Source: Rhizophagus clarus (taxonomy: Eukaryota > Glomeromycota > Glomeromycetes > Glomerales > Glomeraceae). Taken from it: DNA of 64,000 nt. Shown piece after piece: positions 1 to 11,662 of the stretch. The notes below the pieces were generated by a model. The model was not told the DNA's origin. It saw nothing but the letters and a program-made list of their open reading frames with translations, and searched no databases. Position numbers and translations under genes: made by a program. Positions within the stretch are counted from its first letter, which is position 1. Each line of letters opens with the position of its first letter. The DNA is taken from positions 992,001 to 1,056,000 of the forward strand of contig BLAL01000356.1 in the NCBI GenBank assembly GCA_015698045.1, in the 5' to 3' direction.

Positions 1-1432
1 TTTTGAAAGTACTGAACCAATAATACATCCAAGAGTTGGTGAATATCGAAGACGAGGTTTTAGTTTTGTATTATCACTCATAGCTACTACTGGACCAACA
101 TATTGGACTGAGTCAATTAATCTTTTAAATCTAGCGACATTTTCATAACATAAATCTGGATTAGTTAAACAATCTTCACTGCTTCTTCTTAATTGCCTAT
201 AAAATAAAAATAAAAATAAAATAAAATAAAATAAAAAAACCAAATCTAAATATATAATAATATAAATTTAATTATATATACCGAATTGATTGAATTGTTC
301 TGCCTTCTAAATTTTGACGAAATAAATCCAGAGCTCTCGAGCTAAACCCTCCTAATATGACTAAAAAATTTGTAAATTCGTCACTATATTTCATATTCTT
401 TTTACTTTGATTTTTCATTTTTCTTTCAATAGCGTTGCTCATAACTTCACATAGACCAGTGAATACCGGTACTTCTTTAAAAGCACCTTTTAGTGCTTTA
501 TCGGCAAGTGTAATCCATGGATTTTCTGATTGGATTTCGGATTCATTGTTAAGATTATTCCAGATATCACGAAGATCAAAATTTTGAAGAATTTTTTTTA
601 AGGGATTATCTTCCCAATAATGCTTTGGAGTAAATTTGACATTAATCAACAATGGTAAAGGACGCGCAATTTTATTGTTTAAGTTTTTGTTATATCGAAT
701 TGAATAACATTCACTACATATATTTTCTTTTTCAGCAACTCCAGTACAAGTTTTTGCACGAACAGAATTACCTTAAAAATTATTAAAATATTATTATTTA
801 ATAAATAAATAAAAAATAAAATTCCTGATAAAACACATACTTAATCGATCAATTTTCCATACAGATTCTGCAAAAAGTTGTCGATTTAATTTCCTTTTTT
901 GCTTATAATCCAATTTTTTTCTGCTGAATTTCTGTGAAAATAAATGAGGAAAGAGTTCACGAGCAACTATTTCAACACGACGACTACCTCCAAATTGTGC
1001 AGGAGTTCTTTTAATATATTTTGAAATTTCTTCGGATTGGAGACCAACACAAATTAACTTTCTTTTTTTAGGATTTCCTGTATTATTTATTTCATCAACA
1101 TTGATATCTAAAAATTCTTGATTTTGATCATCATCATCTATTTCATCAATTCGGATTAAATCATCATCATCCATATCATCATACACATCAGATTCGTATT
1201 CTTCTTCTTCTTCTATTATTTCTATTGGTTTAAACCAATTATAAAGTGTTCTTTGTCCTTCATCTGCTTTACATCCAGAACGTCGAACATGACGGTTAAG
1301 GTAATCCTCTTCCCATTTCCGATTAAGTTTTATTTTTTTTCCACAAATACACACTACTTTTTTTGGATGTATAACACAAGCAACATATTTATGTTTTGAG
1401 AGTCTTTCAAAGCTGTACTTCCAACTTGGCAT
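1..1432 (-). CDS. Zinc-finger-like protein of unknown function, 5' part of a three-exon gene (possibly transposon-derived)
   Basis: Three exons read on the minus strand: 1432-841, 771-282 and 196 to beyond base 1. The donors (GTATGT, GTATAT) and acceptors (TTTAAG, TTATAG) join in phase, giving at least 425 residues with no stop, so the gene continues off the left edge. Near residue 30 a CICG...HVRRSGC pattern (CxC, then H-x5-C) resembles a BED/C2HC zinc finger. An Asp/Glu-rich stretch follows (about residues 70-110), then a basic segment. Exon 2 has a second CSEC pair. Exon 3 ends in an SDNTKLKPRLRYSP-type segment that recalls the central part of some DDE transposases. I do not recognise the family with certainty; it could be a domesticated or resident transposase. 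The start at 1432 is the first Met before the CxC motif. Confidence 0.6.
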
Positions 1433-2229
1433 ATTTTAGGATAAGTGGATGATAAAGAGACAAAGAAAAAAATTTTTTTTTCAAATAATGCAAAGATATA
1501 TCCCTAAATAGATTGCAGATCAACAGGTTGAATTTTTATTTACTTAAAAATTATTTATTTACGTATTTGAATATATAGTATATGATCTGCCAAATTTAAA
1601 CTAAAAATACGCAAACAGAATAGTTTACATGTTAAAAATTTGGCAAAAAATACGCGATCTAATAACCATACTATGGCCAAAAAATCTTCAAAGAATACGC
1701 AAATCCAAACTTTACCCTGTCTAATGTCACTATAGTAGCGACGCATTTCTGTACCCTACCCCTGTATATATATTTCTGGGTCCTGCTGGTTCCCGATTAA
1801 CATAAAAAAAATGACCAAAGGAAGGCCCCAAAGGGACAGAAGATATGACATATTTTTCTCGGGAATCAGGGCATATAAGATTACATAAAGCTATATATGG
1901 ATGCATCCATAATGAAAATCTAGGCCACTCATTTTGCGTTCATGTTTTTAATTCTAACACTTCTTCTCATGGGTTTCTTAGCTATGGTTTTATTAGCTGT
2001 GGTTCTCTCCGCAGGTTTCTTATCTGTGGTTCGACCTCTTTGGGTCTCTCTCTTCGCTTTAGCTCTATTACCTCTGGTAACGGGACTGTTATAGTGAGAT
2101 TCCAACATGCGTAGTGCTAACTCTTGGGCTATAGCATTCAGTCCCATAACTTCTTCTGCTCTTAAATTTATGTTCTAATGTGAAAGGGTTACATTGAAAA
2201 CATTACCCATAGCATCCTATATTCTTGCA

Positions 2230-2325
2230 TTTGTAGAAGCGCATCTGGCCAGGATTTTAGATAATAGAGAGAATATGTTTGTAGAAGCGCATCTGGTCGG
2301 GATATTAGGTAACAGAGAGAATATG
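2230..2325. repeat. Two-copy tandem duplication, period 48 bp
   Basis: The unit beginning TTTGTAGAAGCGCATCTGG occurs at 2230 and again at 2278. The two copies differ at only a few bases and each ends in GAGAGAATATG. Confidence 0.85.
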
Positions 2326-2689
2326 TAGCTCGTAATTTCATTCATTATCTTGTCAATGAGTGGGATTTTCAAGGAGTTGGAAATGACCTGAATCCATCAT
2401 TAAATACTTCATGTGATGCCCAATCACTGCTGGAAATGATCAAAATCATCTATGTCATACAGAAGCATTTTGTGCTCGTACACAGCAATTTCATGTGAAT
2501 ATCAGCCGAAGGCGCTAAGACATATGGAGTATATTTTTTCGATACATTGCATAAGTGCTTTTCGGCAAGAATTCTACCGGCACATGATACCTAAGCCACC
2601 CACGTGATTCGAAAAAAAAGAAATATACTTGTATACGAATTCGCATAATTCAGTCAATGCGAGTAATTGATTCGCCCAATAATTCTTCT

Positions 2690-2865
2690 AGGCGGTTACT
2701 GGAGAGATAATAGGACTCATCATTGGGGAGGTTTTTCTTTCGTATCCTCCGTCACGATAGTAATAACCTCTATCACGTTCACCATATTCATTATATCCAC
2801 CGTAACCATTATATCCATCATCCGAATTGTCTGCAACCAACAAAGCATCTAACCTTGAATGGTGT
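2690..2865 (-). pseudogene. Gly/Tyr-rich protein tail, probable gene remnant
   Basis: On the minus strand an open stretch reads DNSDDGYNGYGGYNEYGE and continues through an arginine/tyrosine-rich part into a Pro/Ser-rich end (SPMMSPIISP) and a stop near 2690. In-frame it is blocked by a stop just upstream (about 2880), and I see no convincing start or splice acceptor. The low-complexity composition fits the C-terminus of a larger protein. The parent family is not recognised. Confidence 0.35.
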
Positions 2866-3073
2866 ATACCGAAAGAAAATGCTCATTCAGTGTCAACGTG
2901 CTGTCATGCAGATTTTTGATGATGGCTCTGCTCAAGAATTTTCATCCTTAGCTGATGGAAGGTTTGTAACTGAAACGCTAGATGCTTAGATATTATTGGG
3001 AGTCGGTCAGTCGGTCAGCCAATATCACGTGACTGTGGAACGGTAATGATGTAAGAGTTCTGGAAAATTCGCC

Positions 3074-3080
3074 CTATAAA
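3074..3080 (+). promoter_or_regulatory. Possible TATA box
   Basis: CTATAAA lies about 87 bases before the ATG of the gene at 3167, followed by a pyrimidine-rich stretch (about 3097-3135) of the kind often seen upstream of fungal starts. Spacing is plausible but function is inferred. Confidence 0.4.
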
Positions 3081-3166
3081 GGAAACGTATGTAGTATTTT
3101 TTTTTTTCTTGTTTGCTCTGCGTTTCTCTTGTTCCCTGTACCTTGGAACAATTTTATCAAATAATA

Positions 3167-4150
3167 ATGAGCGTCACGACTGAAGGCTCAGAAGAACTCT
3201 CCGTTCCAGTTACTCGAGAGACCAGACAGGCCTCTAAAATTAATCAAGTATTTAAGTGATACTTAAGACTGTTTTAAAATAGCAAAGAAGTGTGGCTAAC
3301 GACTACATACAATAGATCTGTACGAAAATTGACGAAATATTAACGCAAAACCGAAATCAAACCCTTATCAAGATTACCCTTCCTGAGCTACATGAATGTA
3401 ATAATGAATATGTAAAACAGGCGGTATTTAATAAATACCACGCTGAAATGGTTGGGGAGGACTTGTTCATCAAAGTAAGTTTTATTTCAAGCTACATACT
3501 GTATCATTGATTTGAATCTGAACACTTTCTATATTAGATTGATGGAGGGAATAAAACACGAATTCAATTCAAATTAAATAGTTCAGCTGATACATATAAT
3601 CCAAATTGGTTCGTAACACAAGGTACAGATTGTGTGATGATGGGAAGAAATTATAAACCAGATGTTGGTATCTGGTTTAATCATCCAAATTTTAACCAAA
3701 GACAGACACCAATCGCTAGCACATGTCCTCCACCTGATGTGTATATTGAGGTAATTTATTAAATTCTCGCAGAAAAAATTTGATTGCAAGTGGCTTTGCT
3801 CATCAGATCTAAATACTTGACAGATTTTTTTTAATCGCGATCCCGATCGTGGATTCGCGTTTGAAAAACTTGACGCGATTCAGCAAAATAATCTTAATAT
3901 AGAGTTCATTGGAATCGCATTGCCCAGTAGTCAAGGTCCTTTCCGTCAGAATCCGAATCCTGGAGTAGCATCGGTCCCTTCTACTCCTCTAAATCCTCCA
4001 AATGTCAGACCTGCTCGTGCACCATATTTTGTTTATTGGAATGGCACCAATTTGGCTTACTATAAAATAGATTGGAATGAACATTTGGTATTATTATGTG
4101 GATGGACAATGGAACTAAATATTGTACTTGATACGATTTCTATGCCATAA
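3167..4150 (+). CDS. PD-(D/E)XK nuclease-fold protein, Uma2-like
   Basis: Four exons (3167-3247, 3316-3474, 3538-3750, 3824-4150) join in phase 0 at clean GT-AG sites to give 259 residues. Intron 1 carries a CTAAC branch-point-like motif, and the alternative acceptor near 3280 would hit a stop. The core has KPDVGIW (Asp122), then PPDVYIE ending in Glu151, then FEKL (Lys166). This order fits a restriction-endonuclease-like fold of the type in bacterial Uma2/DUF820 proteins, whose members carry a PD...EV...K pattern. The C-terminal third has a Pro-rich linker followed by an aromatic-rich module (YFVYWNGTNLAYYKIDW). No signal peptide is visible. Function in fungi is unknown; the assignment is by motif only, and similarity outside the core is weak. 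Confidence 0.65.
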
Positions 4151-4771
4151 TCTCATGAATGAAGTTATTATGGTGTGCGTGAATATTTCCAAACATGATT
4201 ATGAAAATTTAAAATAATTATATTTTTTTCATAAATACTCTTGTAGATGAATAGATAATAGTTTATTATACATTGCAAGTTATACAAAATAAAAATTCTA
4301 TACGCGTGCTTATAAATTCTGCTGAACGAACGATCCCTATTATTATTACCATTTTATAACAGTTTCGACTATAATAAATTTATTATAGAAATGGGAAAAC
4401 CCCTTAATTGGCTGGCATTTGTACCCCGTCATTGCGCTAATCCCCTTGCCTATTCACGAAGTTCATAGTCGGTTAAAGCTATCAGATGATCTGGAGATAA
4501 ATAGGATCATCCCGAAAAAATCCATTTTCACCCCAAATCCCATATGCGAAATAATTGTTTTGTTAGTATGTGAATCATACGGATTTACTAACCAAGACCT
4601 CTTTTTTATATAATCTATAATGGGTCTTATACAGTAGGTGCAACCGTCACGATCGAAAATCACGTGAAAATTTGCTGATCGTCACTCGTGACGGAAATTT
4701 TCCATTTATTAATACATGCAAAAAATAAATACAAAGTACATGACGATTTTTTTTCTATGCTAATGCCCCTA
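4151..4771. other. Intergenic, nothing recognised
   Basis: AT-rich spacer between convergent genes. Short reading frames on both strands around 4420-4660 overlap each other and show no domain. A CGTCACGA...TCGTGACG-type palindromic patch lies at about 4648-4692. Confidence 0.5.
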
Positions 4772-6418
4772 TTATTCTGTTTTTACCCGCTTTCCATCGA
4801 CCAATGATGATTTTTGCTGATCAAAAACCCATTTGATTTGCCCAAATAATTTCTCGATAGGTCCAACTAGGTCATCGCGGGATAATGATGGGTAGTTGAT
4901 AGGTAGAGGTGTAGGCGTAGGCGAACACAAAAAAACTTCGACCGGATTCTCATCACCATTATTATTCCCATCTCCAATACCACTTTGAACTTTTGTTATT
5001 ACCCAGTCAACACCTGAAATTGGATATCAAATAAAAGAGTTAGTAATAATCGCATTGATCTTGACCAATTAGTGATTCAGGTCATATTTTTTTCGAATTT
5101 GTTTTACAAGCATACCCGTTGAGACAATGCAGTACATTGCACCTTCATACAAATCAGCATCATCATAAGTACGTTTTTTGCGATTGCATTGCAAAGATGC
5201 ATGTGCTTGGACAGTGCTCTGGGCAATGCCTTGGTTAATATCTTCTCGTTTTGCTTCAGTTACAGAAATAATTACGTCTCCCATTTTGATCACCCAATCT
5301 ATAGGTCCCTTTCCATGACTTCCAGAGACTTCATACTGGGGATAAACTTTTACAGTACCATCGAAGATGGACGCCACACCATATATAATCGCAGAAATAA
5401 ATTCACAGCGGGTGGCCTCATTCGCGCTAGTAATGGGTGGGGATGCCTTGTGCATTCTTAAAAAATCCTCAATCACACTGTTCCTAATCTCTTCTGGAGT
5501 TGCCGAACTTCCAATCTCAATACATGGTAATTGATCATAGCTATCAGCCTTCAACCCGAAAAGAACCTTCATCTTGGGGAAAGTATACGAAGAGAAAGGT
5601 TGTTGCGCTACAAAAACAGCCATGCATAAATTAACTGATCAGACATTTGGTAGAATCGGCACGTGAATATCCTAAATATCTCGATAATACTTACACGTAT
5701 CCACAACTATTTCCAGATCCACCTTGGGATTAGCAGTCCAGATAATGCTCAATAAATCTTTGTCAGCAGAAAACTGAATAACTTTACGCTCTGTCGCAAT
5801 CTCAACCGTATCACTTGCACTCTGGGAGCTTGAACTTGCCTGGTCTAATTTTTTACGCATTTTACCTGTTGAAATTTTTCTCTTTAAGCCAGCACCGCCT
5901 ATTACACGGCCTATTACGATATGCTCGTTTTCTGTCCCATCCGGAAACGTGAAATATTCACAAAGCTTCTTCTTAAAACCTTCCAATGACACCATTTCTC
6001 GACTCACTGTCCATTGAAAATTCGCACTCTTACGCCCATACGTTGCGGTGCAGTGAACTTCCTTCGTCTCAACAGGACGTTGTACGATTATATGTATGTG
6101 CTCGTCGGCTGGCTGAGAGGAAAAATGTTTGCTAATCTTCGAAAGTGGAAGCAGTTCCACACCACCAAGCTCCTCCTTGATATTAACGTTTATTTTTGTG
6201 TTGACGAGCTCAAGTTTCTTGTTTTCTTCTTCGAAGGAAATGTCGACCTTCCATAGCTTGATGTCTTTGGCGTCAACGTTAGCGAAAGCTTGTGTATTTT
6301 TTTCCTTGATAGCGTCCTTGAGTTTGCTAATAGACTTGTTTATCTCAATATCAACTTCGAAAGCATTTTCATAAGGGTTTTCACCTACGACCAAACAACT
6401 GAGAGTGATAGTTGACAT
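4772..6418 (-). CDS. Crinkler (CRN) family effector with PD-(D/E)XK-like C-terminal domain
   Basis: Exons 6418-5695, 5607-5116 and 5013-4772 join in phase at GTAAGT/GTAG and GTATGC/TTCAG sites, giving 485 residues. The N-terminal CRN header is clear: MSTITLSCLVVGENPYENAF, then KLKDAIKEK, LWKVDIS (55-61) and the closing HIIVQRP motif (109-115). The header is associated with delivery and modularity in oomycete and fungal CRNs. After a Ser-rich linker (about residue 215), the C-terminal domain carries Glu310, Asp345 (GPIDW), Glu359 and Lys361 (TEAK) and Gln371, a complete nuclease-like catalytic pattern. A reading frame extends upstream to 6562, but the header starts canonically at 6418, so I take that Met. 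No classical signal peptide is seen, as is common for fungal CRNs. Host-nuclear action is inferred from the family. Confidence 0.88.
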
Positions 6419-6649
6419 AGCGCTTTTATAGGGATATTTGGGTCGGATAAAAAAAATAGTGTTACGTTCCGGAGTGAGATAAAAATTTATTTCTGTTCGG
6501 GAAAGAAAATACTGGGCGCTAATATATATTTTTATGTCGCACAGGCATTGCTTCATGTACATTCGATAAATAATAATACTTTATTTATGAAATAAAAAAT
6601 ATTGCCGGAAGTCGGCCTACAATACATAAAAAATGCGACTATATCGCTA

Positions 6650-7036
6650 TTACATTCCACTACTGGGTGTTTTAATTTCTAAATAAATTATAATATGAAT
6701 ATCTTTTTCGGAAGGTTGCTTGGGAAAATGATCAAGAATATTGAGCATTGGAATCAGCGCCTGTCCTTCATCCTGTCTCCCACTATTCACGCTTATCATC
6801 ACTCCTTCAGCATTAACCGATGCTAGCACTTTATCTGAATTTAAGGGAATTGCACGGACTTCAAATTCAATAATTGGAATATTATCAAATCGGGGAGTAT
6901 GTTCTTTTTTAATTTGTGATCTGAGAGAATGGACGGATTCATTGTTGTTAATTTTGATTGTAACGACATGTTGTTGTGTAATTCTCCCAACTGAATCGCT
7001 AGGAACAACAAGACAATTAAGCCTGATTTCTGGCAT
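6650..7036 (-). CDS. CRN header-only protein
   Basis: A single-exon frame of 128 residues begins MPEIRLNCLVV, continues with HVVTIKINNNESVHSLRSQI, and ends in FPKQPSEKDIHIIIYLEIKTP. This matches the CRN header of the neighbouring gene at 6418 nearly end to end, including the FPKQP...HIII region that aligns with its FSSQP...HIIVQRP. The frame stops about ten residues later, so no effector domain follows. The frame is open upstream to another Met at 7111. It could be a truncated gene, a free header module, or a gene whose C-terminal exon was lost; no good donor is seen before the stop. It lies in tandem, same strand, upstream of the full CRN. Confidence 0.72.
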   Translation of the reverse strand: MPEIRLNCLVVPSDSVGRITQQHVVTIKINNNESVHSLRSQIKKEHTPRFDNIPIIEFEVRAIPLNSDKVLASVNAEGVMISVNSGRQDEGQALIPMLNILDHFPKQPSEKDIHIIIYLEIKTPSSGM

Positions 7037-7111
7037 TTTGCTTTTCTTAAATATTAATGCCCATAGTGAATAAAGTTTCGTTCGTACAGAAGCAATAATC
7101 CTTTGAAACAT

Positions 7112-10083
7112 TTTTTCTAAAAATATACAATAAAATATATTACCTTAAATTTTTGCGGGAAAGTTGGCTGAACTTCCACATACCTCTACATGCTTTATAT
7201 CCCTTTTTTCTCACTAGATTCGAAAAAGGATTAACAGTATAATAAGACCTAAAATGGTCTGATTTTTCTGGGCACGAACACAGTGAGTGGACAGGGCACA
7301 TGTAAACGGAATCTTCTTACCTTTTCACATGGGACACATAGTTGGTCTTACGCCAATGACGATCTCGAAATTGCGAGTCCCTCAGCCTTTCATAACATAT
7401 GCTTTTGACGTTAATACTTACTTTTACGGTAGGTCTTATGTTGCAAGTGGACGTTTATTTACATTTTTTCTCGTTTGTTCGGGAAAAAAAATAAAGAACA
7501 AAGGTTAATATGTTTTTTCGAATATATATGCGAAAATTAAAATGACGCACAGCATGTGGCTCAGCAAGTTCTTCTGAAGTGGTGATCGCCACTCACTAGT
7601 GTGAGCCGACCGCATGAATTTAATGACGAGCATTGCGCAAATTTAGCGTACATGATCAAGGCTTGCATTATATATAACTTCTCAATATATTTAATAAATC
7701 AAGAAATAACAACTGATACATAAAAAAATTGATTGTAATCTGTATCGGTGGACACGAAGGATATTAACAAAACTAAATTTTCGCTCGTAATACATAGACT
7801 ATACTAATTACTTTAGAGTTCATCCACCAGTTTTTTAATAGTTCCGATTTTCTGACTATTGCGAATTAGATAGGTTTTCTCGAGCGCATTTTTTTGAGGA
7901 GGCGGATTTTGTACACCTGTTTGACTTAAAATCCACCGTACAAGTGGCTTAATCTCATACTAATGATTTTTTTTTTAATAAAACCACCAAGATATTATCT
8001 TTAAGAAGCTCCGCTGGTTACATAAAGATATATACTGAAGTAATCTACATTATAAGTAATAGAATTTGACGGTAATTGCATTGCCTAAATAGGTCTTAGC
8101 TGATTTCAATAATTCTGAATAAAAAACATGTAGGATCGTATTAGGAAGAGCAATTGCCAAATGAATCCTAGACCATTCATAGAATTCCTGATCACTGATA
8201 TGATAACGTTTTTTCTTTACAGTATTCTCAGATACATATATGTAAATCATTTGTATTATAAAAAAAATATAGAACTTTGAAATTGTGAATTTTATTCAAT
8301 TACACCAGCACTACATTCTGGGGAAATTCTGACAGCTCGTCTATTACACTGTTCCAAAGAAGAATACCTCACCAGAATAAAAAATGTACATTCAGGCAAC
8401 TGTTTTAACATTCTGAAAGACAAACTATTGAAAACATTCTAGATATAAAAGTATATTATTAGAATGATTAATTTGACAAGAAGAAATTAATGCCATCGAT
8501 ATATCATTTTATCATTTGATATATAGTTATTTTTAAGCAACACAAATTTTTGTAAAACATTTTTAATGACCATAATAAAACGAAAATAAAGAATTACTCC
8601 ATTGGTCAAAGGTGACATTTACTTTATTTAATCAATAACATTTACGCCACCATGAAACCATCAGATTATTAATAATTATTTTTTTTTCTGTCCCAATTTA
8701 CAACAATAAACAGTTTCGAGCACCAAGGTCAAGATATGGTTAGAGAGAAGCCTACTCAGTAAACAATATTATCTTCTGGCATTGTACGCAAATATTTAGA
8801 ACTCATAATCATTAGATGATAATAGAAAAGGTTATGATAATATGTTTGGATATTTTTAGTCAGAATAGTTTTTCATGTAGTAGAAATGTAGAATAGATGA
8901 TGTATTTTCCTTTCTTTCTAAATATGTGATTTCTGGAAGTGGCCGTCTCGGGAATGCCTGGAGGATATTATTTTGCAATGTGAACATGTTAGTACTTGCA
9001 TGAGCGAATAAGATTCATTAATAGTAGCTATTATATATGATGAGCTTTATATACATATTACATTTATTGTAGACGAGTGATATTGATGATGATCATTTAC
9101 TTTATTTTTGTTTTTTGGGCGTCTTGCTACTCGGCTACACTTTTTATTCATTAATTAGTCATGCTTAATTATTGATTACTGTGGATAAATAATATATAAG
9201 ATGTTATGAGAAAGAAAATTTTTGTGCTTTTCTGAGAAACGGAAATTATGAAGGATAGAATCCTAGTTCACGAATATAATGGGTCACAGTTTTGTAATCT
9301 GGAGATGCATAACAGATAATGTAATACAGTACATAATTAATAAAGTCGTTTCATGGATTAACCTAAAACTTATACAGAAATATTGGACATATATTGTAGT
9401 TAGTTTTGAATACGAAAAATGATTTATTTCATTGTTTCATCACATACTAAAAAGATCATACATCATCTAACCTAAATGATCTTTATAAGTACCACATTTC
9501 ATAGTAAAGTTTTCATACGAGAATATCATTTATCTGTTGTTCGATATCAATAGATAGCTTTTACAAAAATCTTTCAAGAATTTTTTTTAAAATTTTTTTT
9601 TCATTTCTTTTATCAACTGCTTGGTCGTATAGTGCAATTAGTCCGATTTGCTATTTATCGCAATAATTTTTCTTTCAAGTCAGGACAAGCGATCACCATT
9701 CCATTCTCTGTGTTTTTTCATCAATGCTTACAACCGAAGAGTCCACTTGTTATTTGCACTATCATAGACAATATGTCTACCCTAAATAAATCCACAACCG
9801 AACTTATAATAAATGTTCACGTATCATCATAAAAAGGTTTTTAAACAAAAATAAAAACCTTGAATATATGTTTTAATGTGCAATAACTTTTGATAATTAT
9901 TTCTAAACCTCAAAAGTTTCTATTGTACTAAAATCAGAATCAATTAATAAATTTCGTTCCATAGCTAATGAAAGACATATAAATATTAGAAAATTACTTA
10001 CCTTTAATTTAGCATCCTATGATTTACCGTAAAAGTTGCTTAGCAGCCTCTCGATCGTTAATTATATATTGATTATCCATTTA
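7112..10083. other. Long gene-free stretch
   Basis: AT-rich, with only short frames of 60-75 codons (minus 8250-8050, plus 9632-9832) that show no domain or splice continuity. A GTGGTGATCGCCAC near-palindrome is at about 7579-7592. I see no RNA gene. Confidence 0.5.
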
Positions 10084-11662
10084 TCCCTTAAACGGTTTTG
10101 CGGGCAAATTTGCCCGCAATTTCTAAAAATAAATTAATTGACCGCAGTAAAAATTTTTTGTTTGTCCAGAACGGCATGAAATTTTGGGAATATATTTTAA
10201 TTATCAAAATAAAGTTAGTTACCATGCCGATCATTAGAAATTAAACTTTTTAATCATCCTACAAAATGGCATTTTTTTACACATTAACACCTTTTTTTAT
10301 AAATTTTTTTTTTTGCCATGAATTTTAATGAGCAATTTGAAGACGATTTATATGTTGCTGAACTTTCACGTAACCTTTCAATGCCAGATGATAATGATGA
10401 TGAACAAGATGATAATAATATTGAAGAAACTCAAGTTGAAGAAACTCAAGTTGAGGAGAATGTTAGAAGTAGGGGTAGGGGTAGAGGTAGGGGTAGAGGT
10501 GTAAGTAGAGATGTTGGAGAAAGAGATGAACAAAATGTAGAGCTTCCACCTCCACCTTTTTTAATACTTTTCAACATTCTAAACCTTTACATAAATTTAC
10601 CGCAATTTTACCTAATGAACATCAACTTCCACCATCTCATTACTCAATTTTTTGTCTTTTTTTTTCACTTGAACAAATAAAAATCATTGTTAAAAATACA
10701 AATATATATGCCTATGCAAAAGAAGCAGGAGAAGGACGCAAATGGAAAGATTTAACAATAGAGGAATTTAGAATTTGGTTGTCAATAATAATTTATGCTG
10801 GAATTTTTAAATTACCTAGTATTTGTGATTATTGGAATAAAGATAGTATATTTCCTGAACATAAAATCACAAATTTTATGACATCACTTCGCTTTGAACA
10901 GATTATTGTTTTAATTGGTTTAATTTTTATGCTTAAATTTTTAATAATTAACTTAAAATTTAGATTAAACGGTACATGCATATTTCGGATTGTACAACTC
11001 CTCTTACATTCTGGTATTCCAAAGTAGAACCTTTAGCAACTCATATTCGAACAGTTTCACAATCAATTTGTATTCCATCATCAAATGTATCTATTGATGT
11101 AATGTGGCATTGTGTTGTAATAAGAATAGAAGTAATTGCTTTATAGATTATCATACTCAAGTAGAAAATGATAATTAATTAAAATAAAATTTAAAATATT
11201 TAATTTAAGATAATTTATTTTTATGTTAATTATTTTGCACTTTTTTTGTGAATTTTACGAAAATTATTCTTTTTTTAGGGTTATATGCAAAGCTAAAATC
11301 CTAGTTCTAAACCTAAAAAGATTAATTAATAAAAGTTGTGCATCATGACAAAATTTATAAATTTTATTAAGGTTTAATAAATATAGCTAAAATTAAATTT
11401 CAAAGAAATCGCCAAAATTAACGTCAAATATTTTCAAAATCGCGGCTATTTTTAAAGTGCAAGTTTTTCGATCGATAGGTAACGTCCGATTTTCTAATAT
11501 GTGATTGACAAATAATGATCTTCATCACGTGATATTTATGTGGGACCAATCGGCAATAAAAAAATTTTTGGGATGAAATTTATTTTTAAAAAAGTAAATG
11601 AGCGCTAAAATTATGGTAAAATTGCGGGCAAATTTGCCCGCAATTGCTTACCGTTTAAGGGA
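10084..11662 (+). mobile_element. PiggyBac-like DNA transposon, defective, with terminal inverted repeats
   Basis: The element is bounded by inverted repeats TCCCTTAAACGGT (10084) and ACCGTTTAAGGGA (ending 11662), each followed inward by a perfect palindrome containing GCGGGCAAATTTGCCCGC (10098-10119 and 11620-11645). A TA dinucleotide flanks both ends. The TTAA expected of piggyBac targets lies inside the repeats rather than outside. Between them is a broken transposase reading frame. The element is about 1.6 kb, shorter than a full piggyBac, because the catalytic half is missing. Confidence 0.8.
10318..11140 (+). pseudogene. Degenerate piggyBac-type transposase (DDE_Tnp_1_7)
   Basis: An acidic N-terminus with repeated EETQVEE and an RGRGRG run is followed by a frameshift near 10560. 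After it the frame reads LPPSHYSIFCLFF, then NIYAYAKEAGEGRKWKDLT and IFKLPSICDYWNKD, the hallmark N-terminal part of piggyBac transposases. Another disruption lies near 10920-10970. The frame then resumes with TFWYSKVEPLATHIR and ends at VSIDVM, where the family has a conserved DEM around the first catalytic Asp. The Asp is kept and the Glu is Val; the second and third catalytic Asp regions are absent. It cannot encode an active transposase. Confidence 0.8.

Larger units (their letters stand above)
1433..3073. other. Gene-free stretch with small fossils
   Basis: No intact gene is visible. It contains a short Lys/Arg-rich reading frame on the minus strand (2147-1929), which may be a retroelement or coding remnant, a 48-bp tandem duplication, and a Gly/Tyr-rich minus-strand tail at about 2865-2690. 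Confidence 0.5.

Noticed and set aside
1845-2147. Opposed frames around 1845-2147 as a gene
   Set aside because: Both are short and low in complexity, with no splice continuity or domain; kept only as a possible remnant.
6419-6562. Upstream extension of the CRN start to 6562
   Set aside because: The canonical CRN header begins at the Met at 6418, and the upstream residues have no header similarity.
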